64,000 nucleotides of DNA from Sulfitobacter sp. S190 (GCF_025141935.1 NZ_CP081120.1:372001-436000); one strand, 5' to 3'; shown: positions 17,504 through 26,288, numbered from the stretch's first letter. Numbers and translations are program-made. The notes: generated from the sequence alone by a model not told the origin.

Positions 17504-19902
17504 GCCCGGATCACCTTGCCCTCGGGGTCGTAGGGGGAAGGATCGATCACTTTGGCCGCACGTTCCACGCCCACCACATGCACCCGAAGCGCCGTGCCCG
17601 GTTGCGCCTTGTCGCTATCGACAAGGGCCATCGCCAGCGATTTGCCGACCGTGTGGCCATAGCCGCCCGAGGTCACAAAGCCGACCTGCGCGCCGTCGTG
17701 CCAGATCGGCTCGTATCCCGACGCATCCGCGCCTTCTGCATCGATTTCCAGTGTCACCTGCCGTTGCGCGGGCCCGTTCCCGTCCCGTTCGGCCAGTGCC
17801 GCATCGCGGCCCACGAACCCTGCGCGGTCCCAGTCGATCCAGCGGTCCATGCCCGTCGTGGCGGCGGTGTATCCTTGCGTGAATTCCGCCGACCAGATGC
17901 CATAGCTTTTCTCGAGCCGCAGGCTGAGCAGGGCATTGAACCCGAATTCGATCATGCCCTCATCGGCACCGGCGTCCAGCAGCAGATCGCGCAGCATGGC
18001 GTGATCGCCCATACGGCAGTGGATCTCGAACCCCAGCTCTCCTGTCACGGAAAGGCGACCGACCTTGGTGCGGAACAATCCGATGTCGAAATGCCGGCAC
18101 CCCATGAACGGCAGGGCAGCCGCATCGGCGTTCAGCTTTTCCAGAACAGCGCGGGATTTCGGACCCGACAGCGACAGGCCAGCAACCTCCTCGCCCAGAT
18201 CGCGCAGCACCACATCCGCCCCCATGTGATCGTCAAACCAGCGCGCATGCCAGCGGCGCAGATAATAGCTGCCCATGATCCAGTAGGTCCCGTCGCCCCA
18301 GTTGAAAAGCGTCAGGTCCCCCTTCAGCCGGGCATCTTCGCCCAGCATCACAGCGAGCCGCGCGCGGCCCGGTTTCGGCAATCTTGTGGCGAAAATGCTG
18401 TGCAGCCAGTCCTCTGCGCCTTCTCCCGATACCTCGAACCGCGAAAAACCGGTGATGTCGAGCAGACCAACCCTGTCGCGCACCGCCTTGCACTCGGCGG
18501 CGACAATATCGAACGCATTGGAGCGTTTGAGCGAGGGCTGCTCTTCGAAACCCTTTGGCGCGAAATAAAGCGGCACCTCGAGATCCCAGCTTTGGCCCCA
18601 TTTGCACCCCTTGTCGGTCATCGCGCCGTAGGAAGGTGTGGTTTTCAGCGGCCGCCCGGCGGGCAACTGTTCGTTAGGATAGGTCATCACGAAACGGCGC
18701 GAATAGAATTGGCCGGTCGTTTCCTTGATGTACTGCTTGTTCTCGGCCCAGATGCCATAGCGGGCGACATCCATGCCATACACATCGGCCTCCGGCTCGC
18801 CGTGGATCATCCATTCGGCCAGCGATTTACCAACGCCACCGCCTTGCAGGAACCCGGCCATCACGGCGCAGGCGCTCCAATAGCCTCGCTTGCCCGGCAC
18901 GGGGCCGACCAGCGGGTTGCCGTCGGGCGAGAATGTAAACGCGCCATTGACCCATGTTTTCACGCCGACGTCCTGCAGCGCGGGATAGCGTTCGAACCCC
19001 ATGATCAGCTCTTTTTCGATGCGGTCGGGGTCTTCCTGCTGCAGCTCGAACCCGTATTCCCACGGCGCGCCATCCATCATCCAGTGTTGGTGGTCGACCT
19101 CATAGATCCCCAGCAAGACACCTTTCTGGTCCTGCCGCAGATAGGTAAAGCCCTCCAGATCGACGGTCATGGGCACCTCGAAATCAAGCGCTTCCAATGC
19201 CGGGATCGTGTCGGAGATGAGGTAGTGGTGATTGAGCGGCGAGACCGGCAGCTCGACCCCCGCCATGCGGCCCACCTGTTTTGCCCACAGGCCCGCGGCG
19301 TTGACGACATGCTCGCAGGTCACGGTGCCCTTTTCGGTCACCACTTCCCAGCCTTCCAGCGTCTGGTTCAGTTCCAGAACGCGGTTATGCTCGACCACGC
19401 TGGCGCCGTATTTCTTGGCCGCACCGGCGTAGGCATGCACCGTGCCCGTTGTGTCGATGTATCCTTCGCGGTCGGCCCACATGCCGCCCAGCAGACCTTC
19501 GCCCGACATGATCGGGTTCAGCGCGCAGGCTTCTTCCACGCTGACCAACCGGCAGTCGTTGATGCCGATGGATTGAAAAGTCCGGTAGGCCGATTGCAGC
19601 CATTCCCACCTGTCCGGCGTGCCCGCCATCGTCAGGCCGCCGGTCATGTGCATGCCGATGTTCTGGCCCGATTCCTCTTCGATGGTGCGCAAAAGGTCGA
19701 TGGTGTAGGATTGCAGCTGCGCGATGTTCGGATCGGCGTTGAGCGCGTGAACGCCGCCCGCCGCGTGCCAGCTCGATCCGGCGGTCAGTACCGAGCGTTC
19801 AATCAGGCAAACGTCGCTCCAGCCCATCTTGGCCAGATGATACAGCACCGACGTGCCCACAACGCCGCCCCCGATAACGACGACCCGGTAATGCGAATTC
19901 AT
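17500..19902 (-). CDS. Dimethylglycine/sarcosine dehydrogenase-like FAD oxidoreductase (GcvT-fused)
   Basis: An 800-residue protein with the DMGDH/SARDH plan. An N-terminal DAO domain has the Rossmann motif VVVIGGGVVGTSVLYHLA, and the segment SSWHAAGGVH places His 46 where the family attaches FAD covalently. A linking FAO_M domain follows (about 380-430), then a GcvT-like tetrahydrofolate domain from about 440 (GLLDITGFSRFEVSGEGAE) and a GcvT C-terminal barrel (QVGFVTSGGYGHTVGKSLAMALVD). Family members oxidatively demethylate N-methylglycines and pass the one-carbon unit to folate. With the coupled MttB-like gene this suggests stepwise demethylation of a methylated amine; the substrate is inferred only. 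Confidence 0.87.
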   Translation of the reverse strand: MNSHYRVVVIGGGVVGTSVLYHLAKMGWSDVCLIERSVLTAGSSWHAAGGVHALNADPNIAQLQSYTIDLLRTIEEESGQNIGMHMTGGLTMAGTPDRWEWLQSAYRTFQSIGINDCRLVSVEEACALNPIMSGEGLLGGMWADREGYIDTTGTVHAYAGAAKKYGASVVEHNRVLELNQTLEGWEVVTEKGTVTCEHVVNAAGLWAKQVGRMAGVELPVSPLNHHYLISDTIPALEALDFEVPMTVDLEGFTYLRQDQKGVLLGIYEVDHQHWMMDGAPWEYGFELQQEDPDRIEKELIMGFERYPALQDVGVKTWVNGAFTFSPDGNPLVGPVPGKRGYWSACAVMAGFLQGGGVGKSLAEWMIHGEPEADVYGMDVARYGIWAENKQYIKETTGQFYSRRFVMTYPNEQLPAGRPLKTTPSYGAMTDKGCKWGQSWDLEVPLYFAPKGFEEQPSLKRSNAFDIVAAECKAVRDRVGLLDITGFSRFEVSGEGAEDWLHSIFATRLPKPGRARLAVMLGEDARLKGDLTLFNWGDGTYWIMGSYYLRRWHARWFDDHMGADVVLRDLGEEVAGLSLSGPKSRAVLEKLNADAAALPFMGCRHFDIGLFRTKVGRLSVTGELGFEIHCRMGDHAMLRDLLLDAGADEGMIEFGFNALLSLRLEKSYGIWSAEFTQGYTAATTGMDRWIDWDRAGFVGRDAALAERDGNGPAQRQVTLEIDAEGADASGYEPIWHDGAQVGFVTSGGYGHTVGKSLAMALVDSDKAQPGTALRVHVVGVERAAKVIDPSPYDPEGKVIRA

Positions 19903-20007
19903 GGCTGACCCCTTGCTGATACCCGTTCGGGCTCAGCTTAGCGGCGGTCGGATCGCGCGAATAGACACTTCTGTACATAAATTTGTCTGTTTGCGACCTT
20001 TGCGGGA

Positions 20008-20637
20008 TCACGCCGTGCGTTTGAAGGCCGCGGTGGCCACGCCCATCGCCACCAGAGCGGCGCCGCCAACCCGCGACATCCCGGCGAGCACGGCGGGTCT
20101 GGCGATGCGGGCGCGCAACCGGTCCGCCAGCAGCGCATAGGCGAGCGCGTTAAGCCCAGCCAGACTGACAAACGTCGCCACGAGGATCGCAAACTGCGGC
20201 ACCAGCGCGGTGTTCACGTCGATGAACTGCGGCACGAAGGCAATGAAAAAGACGATGGATTTCGGGTTCAGTGCCGTGACGGCCGCGGCGTGTCCGAATA
20301 CCTGCCGTGCGGAGGTGTCCGTTTGCGCGGTGACGTCCCCGAATTCGGCGCTCCGCGCTGAGCGGAACAGTTTGATCCCCAGATAGACCAGATACACCGC
20401 GCCGACCCACTTGAGCATGGTGAAAAGCGTGGCCGACGCAAGCACCAGGGCCCCCAACCCGGCGAGCGACGCGCTCATCGCGATCAGATCGCCCAACGCG
20501 ACACCGGCTGCGGTTGCGACAGCGACGCGTTTGCCTTGGCTCAGCGCATAGGACAGCACCAGAAGCACCGTCGGTCCGGGGATCAGCAAAAGAGCCAGCG
20601 ATGCGGCTACGAAAGCCAGCCAAAGTGAAAAATCCAT
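20008..20637 (-). CDS. LysE/RhtB-family amino-acid exporter
   Basis: A 209-residue inner-membrane protein with about six hydrophobic segments. The family signature near the N-terminus is clear (LALLLIPGPTVLLVLSYALSQG), as is GAVYLVYLGIKLFRS and the FVxP-like motif in NPKSIVFFIAFVPQFID. Such proteins export amino acids or derivatives; the substrate cannot be read. It is alone on the minus strand; a 105-bp gap separates it from the flavoprotein gene. Confidence 0.85.
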   Translation of the reverse strand: MDFSLWLAFVAASLALLLIPGPTVLLVLSYALSQGKRVAVATAAGVALGDLIAMSASLAGLGALVLASATLFTMLKWVGAVYLVYLGIKLFRSARSAEFGDVTAQTDTSARQVFGHAAAVTALNPKSIVFFIAFVPQFIDVNTALVPQFAILVATFVSLAGLNALAYALLADRLRARIARPAVLAGMSRVGGAALVAMGVATAAFKRTA

Positions 20638-20770
20638 CCGAAATCTCCGATCCGCCTAAGGTGTTGCCAGAGTAAGGCATGGATCGGCAATGCCGGTAAA
20701 GGGCCTGACGCGGCAGACGGAAGACGCGCGTTCCGGTTGACTGGATAATGTGCTGGAAAGGGGGGAGTGT

Positions 20771-20846
20771 TGGTGGAGCATAGCGGGATCGAACCGCTGA
20801 CCTCCTGCATGCCATGCAGGCGCTCTCCCAGCTGAGCTAATGCCCC
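20771..20846 (-). tRNA. tRNA-Ala (anticodon GGC)
   Basis: Read on the minus strand, 76 nt form a full cloverleaf: acceptor GGGGCAT pairing with ATGCTCC, D-arm TAGCTCAGCTGGGAGAGC, anticodon stem CCTGC/GCAGG with loop ATGGCAT (anticodon GGC), T-arm GGTTCGATCCC, and an encoded CCA end. It reads GCC codons, abundant in this genome. Confidence 0.96.
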
Positions 20847-20952
20847 ATCGTGGACCGTGGTCCGAATGGTACGGTGTCGCCACCGATGCGCCGTGTACTA
20901 GGCGCAAGCTTCGGCGGGATCAAGCGAAAAAATGCCCGCCCCGCCGAAACAA

Positions 20953-21282
20953 TCAGCTGTCGTCATCCTCGGATGCGACGTCTGCGATTTCTTCCAGAGG
21001 TACAGTTGTATCCTCGTCATCATCGTCGTCCAGAATGTCGTCGTCCAGATCGACATCAACGTCATCGTCATCCACCAGATCCTCGTCCTCGGATGCCTCT
21101 TTGACCTTGGCTTTGGTGGTTGCGGCATCTGCGGCGTCGGCGGCGATCATGCGGGACTTGGAAATGTCCACTTCCACGACCTCGCCCGTGTAGGGGCTGA
21201 TGATCGGGTTTTTATTCAGATCGTAGAAACGCTTGCCCGTGGTGGGGCAAAGGCGCTTGGTTCCCCATTCTTCGTTGGGCAT
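20953..21282 (-). CDS. FYDLN-acid family protein (TIGR02300)
   Basis: A 109-residue protein. The N-terminus MPNEEWGTKRLCPTTGKRFYD, continuing LNKNPIISPYTGE, is the diagnostic FYDLN block of this alphaproteobacterial family. The C-terminal half is extremely acidic, with long Asp/Glu runs (DDDDVDVDLDDDILDDDDD). The family role is unknown to me. I start at ATG 21282, preceded by GAAGGGGA, rather than the in-frame ATG at 21351, which would overlap the divergent metallopeptidase leader. A 9-bp inverted repeat (20910-20918 with 20940-20948) lies downstream and might end transcription, but without a terminal T-run. Confidence 0.88.
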   Translation of the reverse strand: MPNEEWGTKRLCPTTGKRFYDLNKNPIISPYTGEVVEVDISKSRMIAADAADAATTKAKVKEASEDEDLVDDDDVDVDLDDDILDDDDDEDTTVPLEEIADVASEDDDS

Positions 21283-21407
21283 ATCGGTCCCCTTCAAGAT
21301 TTGCGGTTGCATTTGGGTGTTCGTGTATAGAAGATTCTGGGCAAGTGCCATACGAAGGGCAGGCTGTCAAAGCCAAAAGCCTTAACTCCTTTATTCGCAG
21401 GCCCCAG

Positions 21408-22094
21408 ATGACGGACCAGCACCTGCTTGGCGACCCTCCCATTGCGTTGACCCTGCGCCGATCTGCCCGTGCGCGGCGGATCAGTCTGCGAATCTCGCAG
21501 CTGGACGGGCGGGTGACACTGACGATGCCGAAACGGCTTGCGGAGCGCGAGGCGCTGGCCTTTGCGGCCAGCAAGGAAGACTGGATCAGGCACCATCTGG
21601 CGGCGCGCGGAGCAGATGTGCCGGTTGCCATCGGCGCGCAGCTTCCCTTGGGCGGGCAGATGGTCGAGGTGGTCGCGGGGCAAGGGCGGCGCGTCGAGAT
21701 CCGCGCGGACACCATCCACGTCCCCGGACCCGCGGACCGGGTGGGCAAGCGGTTGCAGGCGCACCTCAAGGAGCTCGCCCGCGACAGGCTGGCGGGGGCG
21801 TGTGACGATTATGCCGCCGCGCTGGGCCGGTCGTATGACCGGATCAGCCTGCGCGACACGCGGTCGCGGTGGGGGTCGTGCACGTCCGATGCGGGGCTGA
21901 TGTTTTCATGGCGGTTGATCATGGCACCGCCTGACGTGCTGGACTATGTGGCGGCACATGAGGTCGCGCATCTGGCCGAGATGAACCATTCGCCCGCGTT
22001 CTGGGCAGGGGTGACGCGCATTTACGGTGACTATGATCCGCCGCGCCGCTGGCTGCGCACGCATGGCAGCGGATTGCACCGGTACAAATTCTAG
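21408..22094 (+). CDS. YgjP-like M48-family metal-dependent hydrolase (DUF45)
   Basis: A 228-residue protein of the DUF45/YgjP group. The zinc site is HEVAHLAEMNHSPAFW, the HExxH motif plus a downstream His. The preceding signature RDTRSRWGSCTSDAGLMFSWRL is typical. The role is a putative SprT-like metallopeptidase of unknown substrate. The start at ATG 21408 gives a family-like N-terminus; the frame is open to 21345 but that lies in the divergent promoter region. Confidence 0.85.
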   Translation: MTDQHLLGDPPIALTLRRSARARRISLRISQLDGRVTLTMPKRLAEREALAFAASKEDWIRHHLAARGADVPVAIGAQLPLGGQMVEVVAGQGRRVEIRADTIHVPGPADRVGKRLQAHLKELARDRLAGACDDYAAALGRSYDRISLRDTRSRWGSCTSDAGLMFSWRLIMAPPDVLDYVAAHEVAHLAEMNHSPAFWAGVTRIYGDYDPPRRWLRTHGSGLHRYKF

Positions 22095-22154
22095 TCTGAA
22101 CTTTCCCGTTGTGCGGCGCGTTGGGTCGCCACCGCATGAACAGGAGAATGACAG

Positions 22155-22499
22155 ATGTCTTCATCGAAATCACAAGACGAAATCTGGGACGAATGGCGCG
22201 ATCTGGTCAACATGGCCCCACAGGAGCTGGAGGACTGGCTGGAGACCGAGGAGTCGAAATCCGTTGGCGATACGGAGGATCGCGAATCCACGGGGCACAA
22301 GTCGGGCCGCCGCATTGTAAAGATCAAGCGCACCAACAAGGACGATCTGAGTGACGACCAGTGGGACCACATGGCGACCGTCGTCGGCTATGTGAAACGG
22401 CATCTGTCGCAGGGCGGGCCGGACTCCGATGTGGAAGAATCGGACTGGCGCTATTCGTTGATGAACTGGGGGCACGACCCGCTGAAAGACGACGATTGA
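22155..22499 (+). CDS. DUF3140 family protein
   Basis: A 114-residue hydrophilic protein. EIWDEWRDLVNMAPQELEDWL, then ESTGHKSGRRIVKI and DDQWDHMATVVGYVKRHL match the DUF3140 family, which has no known function. AGGAG lies 11 bp before the ATG. It is followed after 30 bp by the GntR gene, and the two may be cotranscribed. Confidence 0.82.
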   Translation: MSSSKSQDEIWDEWRDLVNMAPQELEDWLETEESKSVGDTEDRESTGHKSGRRIVKIKRTNKDDLSDDQWDHMATVVGYVKRHLSQGGPDSDVEESDWRYSLMNWGHDPLKDDD

Positions 22500-22510
22500 C
22501 GGGGCATAAA

Positions 22511-22524
22511 TTTGTGATCACAAA
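22511..22524. promoter_or_regulatory. 14-bp perfect palindrome at the GntR gene start, putative operator
   Basis: TTTGTGATCACAAA is a perfect palindrome 5 bp before the GntR ATG (22530) and touching its ribosome-binding site (AGAGG). Placement suggests autorepression by the GntR protein encoded next door. A global CRP-type site is less likely because the TGTGA and TCACA halves lack a 6-bp spacer. Confidence 0.5.
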
Positions 22525-22529
22525 GAGGC

Positions 22530-23180
22530 ATGAACCTGACCTCGCGCCCCGTTGATCCTGCCCCGCTTGCCCATGACAGGGTTTACCGACAGCTGCGCAG
22601 CCGTGTTATGTACGGCGATATTGCGCCCGGTCAGGCCCTTACGCTGAGGGGGATCGGGCGCGAGTACGAGGTGTCGATGACACCGGCGCGGGAGGCGGTG
22701 CGGCGGCTGGTGGCGGAGGGGGCATTCACGATGTCGAACTCGGGGCGGATCGCCACGCCGGAGCTCAGCAACGAGCGGATAGAGGAGCTGGCCGCGCTTC
22801 GGGCGTTGATCGAGGTGGAGCTGGCAAGCCGCGCCTTGCCGCGCGCGCATATGGCGCTGATCGAACGGTTGCAGACCATCAACGGCAAGGTCGGCGAGGC
22901 CGTGGCCCACCGCGATGCCGTCAGCTATATCCGCACCAATCTGGAATTCCACAGAGCCTTGTATTTAAGGGCGCAGGCCCCTGCGATGCTGGCGATGGCG
23001 GAGACGGTGTGGCTGCAGATGGGGCCAACGATGCGCGCACTTTACGGGCGCTTGCGGCGGACCGAACCCCCGCAGTTTCACCGGCTGATCATTGCCGCGC
23101 TAAGGGCGGGTGACGAGCCGGGACTGCGGCTTGCGGTGCGTTCGGATGTGACGCAGGGGCTGCGGATGCTGGCAAGCTGA
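22530..23180 (+). CDS. GntR/FadR-family (FCD) transcriptional regulator
   Basis: A 216-residue regulator. The winged helix occupies about 12-75 (YRQLRSRVMYGDIAPGQALT, then IGREYEVSMTPAREAVRRLVAEG). The FCD effector domain follows (ERIEELAALRALIEVELASRAL and FHRALYLRAQAPAMLAMAE). FCD regulators sense small organic acids or acyl compounds. Unlike FadR it lacks an obvious cognate pathway nearby. Candidate operators lie just before it (22511-22524) and after it (23211-23247). Confidence 0.88.
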   Translation: MNLTSRPVDPAPLAHDRVYRQLRSRVMYGDIAPGQALTLRGIGREYEVSMTPAREAVRRLVAEGAFTMSNSGRIATPELSNERIEELAALRALIEVELASRALPRAHMALIERLQTINGKVGEAVAHRDAVSYIRTNLEFHRALYLRAQAPAMLAMAETVWLQMGPTMRALYGRLRRTEPPQFHRLIIAALRAGDEPGLRLAVRSDVTQGLRMLAS

Positions 23181-23210
23181 ACCACCGCCGCTTGACGCCT
23201 TGGGAGGATA

Positions 23211-23247
23211 TGCACACAGTGTGCACCATGCGTACACACACTGTGCA
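23211..23247. promoter_or_regulatory. Tandem TGCACA-N3-TGTGCA dyads between GntR and GNAT genes
   Basis: In the 197-bp gap 23181-23377, TGCACACAGTGTGCA (23211-23225) has perfect 6-bp arms. TACACACACTGTGCA (23233-23247) is a second copy with one arm mismatch. They begin 22 bp apart, two helical turns, so two dimers could bind side by side. They are a likely operator for the GNAT gene or for readthrough from the GntR gene; the cognate protein is unknown. Confidence 0.5.
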
Positions 23248-23377
23248 TACGATTGCGTTCTATCCCCGCGGCTGACCAGACGCGGACGATTTCCCCATTC
23301 CAGATGACTTCGTGCCGCCGGTCGGGCGCGCGCCGCGGCCGGCGGGGCGCACCACAGACCGACAAAAGGCCGACACC

Positions 23378-23830
23378 ATGACACAGCCCCTACTCCGCCC
23401 CGTCGAGACCCGCGATTTGCCGCGGTTGTTCGAGATGATCGTCGCGCTTGCCGCGCACCACGGCGATACGCCGGGGCTGACTCCGCAAGCCCTGCGCGAC
23501 GACGTGACGGGCGATCATCCGTGGGTCAGGGTTCTGGTCGCCGAAGCGGATGGTGTGCCGATCGGATACGGGGCGCTGTGCCCGCTGGCGCAGCTTCAGC
23601 ACGGGGTGCGCGGGATGGACATGCACCATCTGTTCGTAGAGGCCGCGTGGCGGGGCCACGGTGTGGGGCGCGCGCTTATTGAGGGGTGTGTCGAACTGGC
23701 GCGGGCGCTCGGCTGCCGCTATGTCACGGTGGGCACACACCCCGACAACCTGGCCGCGCAGCAGGTCTATGCCGCGGCAGGGTTCGAGACATTGTCGTCG
23801 CCCGGACCACGCTTCATCCACAAGATGTGA
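23378..23830 (+). CDS. GNAT-family N-acetyltransferase
   Basis: A 150-residue acetyltransferase. The acetyl-CoA site is seen in MHHLFVEAAWRGHGVGRALI (V-x-x-x-x-R-G-x-G-x-G/A), followed by GTHPDNLAAQQVYAAAGFE, the typical C-terminal motif B. It resembles diamine or generic amine acetyltransferases; the substrate is unknown. I start at ATG 23378, not the open frame upstream, because the N-terminus TQPLLRPVETRDLPRLFEMI fits the fold. Confidence 0.83.
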   Translation: MTQPLLRPVETRDLPRLFEMIVALAAHHGDTPGLTPQALRDDVTGDHPWVRVLVAEADGVPIGYGALCPLAQLQHGVRGMDMHHLFVEAAWRGHGVGRALIEGCVELARALGCRYVTVGTHPDNLAAQQVYAAAGFETLSSPGPRFIHKM

Positions 23831-23837
23831 GCGGGGA

Positions 23838-24800
23838 TCAGGCCGCGAGGCCGCGATCACCCATGTCGAGGTACTTCTCGCGGCGGTCCTTGACGAGCGC
23901 CTTGGCGTCCTTGTCGGACAACGACTTGAGCATTTCGTCGATCATGGCACCCACGGACGCGATGGCGGTCTGCGGGTCGCGGTGCGCGCCGCCTTTGGGT
24001 TCGGGGATGATCCGGTCGTTGACGCCCAGTTGCTTGAGATCTTGCGCGGTCAGGCGCAACGCTTCGGCAGCTTCGCGCATCTTTTCGGCGTCTTTCCACA
24101 GGATCGACGCGCAGCCTTCGGGCGAGATCACGGAATAGACGGAGTGTTCGAGCATCGCGACACGGTTGGCCGTGGCAAAGGCCACCGCCCCGCCCGATCC
24201 GCCTTCGCCGATGATGACAGACACCAGCGGCACGCCGATCTGGAGGCATTTTTCGGTGGCGCGCGCGATGGCTTCGGATTGGCCGCGTTCCTCGGCGCCC
24301 TTGCCGGGGTAGGCGCCGGGCGTATCGACGAGTGTTATGACGGGCAGGCCGAACCGGTCGGCCATGTCCATCAGGCGCACCGCCTTGCGGTATCCTTCGG
24401 GGCGCGCCATGCCGAAATTGCGTTCGATGCGCGATTTGGTGTCATTGCCCTTCTCGTGGCCGATCACCACGACGGGCGTGTCGTTGAACCGTGCAAGCCC
24501 GCCCATGACCGCGTGGTCATCGGCAAAGTTCCGGTCCCCCGCCAGCGGCGTGTATTCGGTAAACAGCGCGTCAATATAGTCCTTGCAGTGGGGCCGGTCG
24601 GGGTGGCGGGCCACCTGACATTTGCGCCAGGGCGTGAGGTTTTTATACAGATCGTCCAGCATCTTGGCCGCTTTGGCGTCGAGCGCCTGCGCTTCGGTGG
24701 TGACATCGGTTCCGGGGTCCCGCTTGGCCATGGCGCGCAGCTCTTCTGCTTTGCCTTCGATTTCGGCCAGCGGTTTTTCGAAATCCATATACTGGGTCAT
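23838..24800 (-). CDS. accA: Acetyl-CoA carboxylase carboxyltransferase subunit alpha
   Basis: A 320-residue subunit of the heterotetrameric enzyme making malonyl-CoA for fatty acid synthesis. Visible: [55 protein letters not shown] block with the protein's own [16 protein letters not shown], the crotonase-fold oxyanion region [20 protein letters not shown] and [20 protein letters not shown]. Length is standard. It is convergent with the GNAT gene (7-bp gap). Confidence 0.95.
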   Translation of the reverse strand: MTQYMDFEKPLAEIEGKAEELRAMAKRDPGTDVTTEAQALDAKAAKMLDDLYKNLTPWRKCQVARHPDRPHCKDYIDALFTEYTPLAGDRNFADDHAVMGGLARFNDTPVVVIGHEKGNDTKSRIERNFGMARPEGYRKAVRLMDMADRFGLPVITLVDTPGAYPGKGAEERGQSEAIARATEKCLQIGVPLVSVIIGEGGSGGAVAFATANRVAMLEHSVYSVISPEGCASILWKDAEKMREAAEALRLTAQDLKQLGVNDRIIPEPKGGAHRDPQTAIASVGAMIDEMLKSLSDKDAKALVKDRREKYLDMGDRGLAA

Positions 24801-24877
24801 GTGATGCCTCTTGACGATACGCTGGTCCCGTATATGGCGCTGATTTGCCGGGTTTGCAACGTGGCGTCAGCGGCGGG

Positions 24878-25471
24878 TCACAGTTGCAGAACCGGATAGA
24901 GCGAGGCCACCAGAAGGAGAGCCATCGTCCAGTTGAAGACCGCCAGCCTGCGCGGGTTGGTCAGGACGCGCTGCAATTGCTGGCCCGCGACGGTCCACAT
25001 CGTGACCGATGGCAGGTTCACGGCGGCAAAGAGCATCCCCGCGAGCGCCAGCAGGAGCAGCCCGCCATCGCCCACGTAAACGGTGATCGCGGTGAGCGCC
25101 ATGGCCCAGGCCTTGGGGTTTACCCACTGGAAACCCGCCGCCTGAAGAAAGCTCATCGGGGTGCCGGCGGAGTCGGATTTGCGCACCGGTGCGGCATGGG
25201 CGATTTTCCACGCCAGCCAGAGCATATAGATCACGCTGCCGATCTTGAGCGCGGTATAGACCACGGGAAAGCGGTCAAAAATCTGCACCAGCCCCGCGCC
25301 CACGGCAAACATCATCACCATGAAGCCGACGGAGATGCCCAGCATATGCGGGATCGTCCGGAAAAAGCCGAAGTTGGCCCCCGAGGCCATCAGCATCAGG
25401 TTGTTGGGCCCCGGTGTGGCGGAGCTGACGAAGGCGAAAAGCGCGAGGCCGGTGATGAGTTCAAATGTCAT
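24878..25471 (-). CDS. LysE-family amino-acid exporter
   Basis: A 197-residue membrane protein. The family hallmark is FVSSATPGPNNLMLMASGANFG near the N-terminus, with NPKAWAMALTAITVYVG in the middle and several hydrophobic segments. It is divergent from an Lrp/AsnC regulator 72 bp away. The gap holds the inverted pair ATTGCGC (25481-25487) and GCGCAAT (25535-25541), so the Lrp protein plausibly controls this exporter, as in other lysE/lrp pairs. Confidence 0.86.
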   Translation of the reverse strand: MTFELITGLALFAFVSSATPGPNNLMLMASGANFGFFRTIPHMLGISVGFMVMMFAVGAGLVQIFDRFPVVYTALKIGSVIYMLWLAWKIAHAAPVRKSDSAGTPMSFLQAAGFQWVNPKAWAMALTAITVYVGDGGLLLLALAGMLFAAVNLPSVTMWTVAGQQLQRVLTNPRRLAVFNWTMALLLVASLYPVLQL

Positions 25472-25543
25472 ACCGCAATAATTGCGCCGCTGTGGGGGTG
25501 ATAAATTGCGAAATGCGCCGGATTGTGGTTATCTGCGCAATGT

Positions 25544-25996
25544 ATGGCAGATATTGACGAAAAATCACATCAGATATTGCGCGAGTTATCCCGCGACGGC
25601 CGCATCAGCAATCTGGAGCTTGCCGATCGGGTGGGCCTGTCGCCCTCGGCGTGTTTGCGGCGTGTGCAGGAGCTTGAACGGCGCGGTGTCATCACCGGCT
25701 ACCGGGCGGTGCTGGACCCGGCGGCGATGGGCACGGGGTTCGTGGCCTATATCGGTGTTGGCCTGAAGGATCATTCCAAGGCCAGTCAGGAAGCGTTCGA
25801 GCGCGCGATTTCGCGTGCCCCCGAGGTGCGCGAGTGTCACAACATCACCGGGTCGATCGAGTATCTGCTGCGGGTGGAAAGCGACGATCTGCGCGCCTAC
25901 AAGCGGTTTCATACCGACCGGCTGGGCGCCTTGCCGCAAGTGGCGTCGATCACCTCCTATGTCGTGATGGGGTCGCCCAAGGACGAGCGGGCCTGA
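25544..25996 (+). CDS. Lrp/AsnC-family transcriptional regulator
   Basis: A 150-residue regulator. The helix-turn-helix is at about 20-45 (LADRVGLSPSACLRRVQELE) with the RAM effector domain after it (TGFVAYIGVGLKDHSKASQE and ECHNITGSIEYLLRVESDDL). I start at ATG 25544, giving MADIDEKSHQILRELSRDGR, the normal beginning for the family. It is divergent from the LysE exporter, its likely target. Confidence 0.88.
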   Translation: MADIDEKSHQILRELSRDGRISNLELADRVGLSPSACLRRVQELERRGVITGYRAVLDPAAMGTGFVAYIGVGLKDHSKASQEAFERAISRAPEVRECHNITGSIEYLLRVESDDLRAYKRFHTDRLGALPQVASITSYVVMGSPKDERA

Positions 25997-26053
25997 TTGT
26001 TTCCATTTTGGCGACAATGCTGACCAAAGGGCGCATTGTTTCGCTGGTGGCGT

Positions 26054-26070
26054 GGAAACACTGTGTTTCC
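26054..26070. other. 17-bp dyad GGAAACA-CTG-TGTTTCC
   Basis: A perfect 7-bp inverted repeat with a 3-nt centre in the 154-bp gap between the Lrp gene and a small ORF. It lacks a T-run, so it is more like an operator than a terminator. No cognate regulator can be named. Confidence 0.35.
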
Positions 26071-26150
26071 GCCGCATTTCTTGTGGATTTCCGGGGGGTC
26101 CGTATTTTGCGGCTGCCTTGATTGTGCAGACACACTGTGGAGCGGTGCCG

Positions 26151-26288
26151 ATGACGATGTTGAACTATTTGCAAGCTGGCGTGCTGGGCGCGATGTCTGC
26201 GCTGTTCGTCTATGATCTGGGCTTTGACCGGGGGGCGCATGGCGCACCGGTGCCGCCCGCCACAAGCGCTGTGCATACCGTCGTCTGA
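26151..26288 (+). CDS. Small membrane peptide (45 aa), hypothetical
   Basis: ATG 26151 is preceded by GGAG at 9 bp. The frame encodes MTMLNYLQAGVLGAMSALFV, then YDLGFDRGAHGAPVPP and a short tail. It has one possible membrane segment (about 6-24) and a high-GC third codon position like neighbouring genes. A strong terminator follows 15 bp after the stop. I recognise no family. Small size keeps confidence moderate. Confidence 0.45.
   Translation: MTMLNYLQAGVLGAMSALFVYDLGFDRGAHGAPVPPATSAVHTVV

Noticed and set aside
17578..19908. A 776-codon plus-strand frame opposite the DMGDH-like gene
   Set aside because: Antisense shadow of the flavoprotein; composition and lack of motifs argue against a gene.
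20910..20948. Terminator for the FYDLN-acid protein gene
   Set aside because: The 9-bp stem has a 21-nt loop and no following T-run; kept only as a comment.
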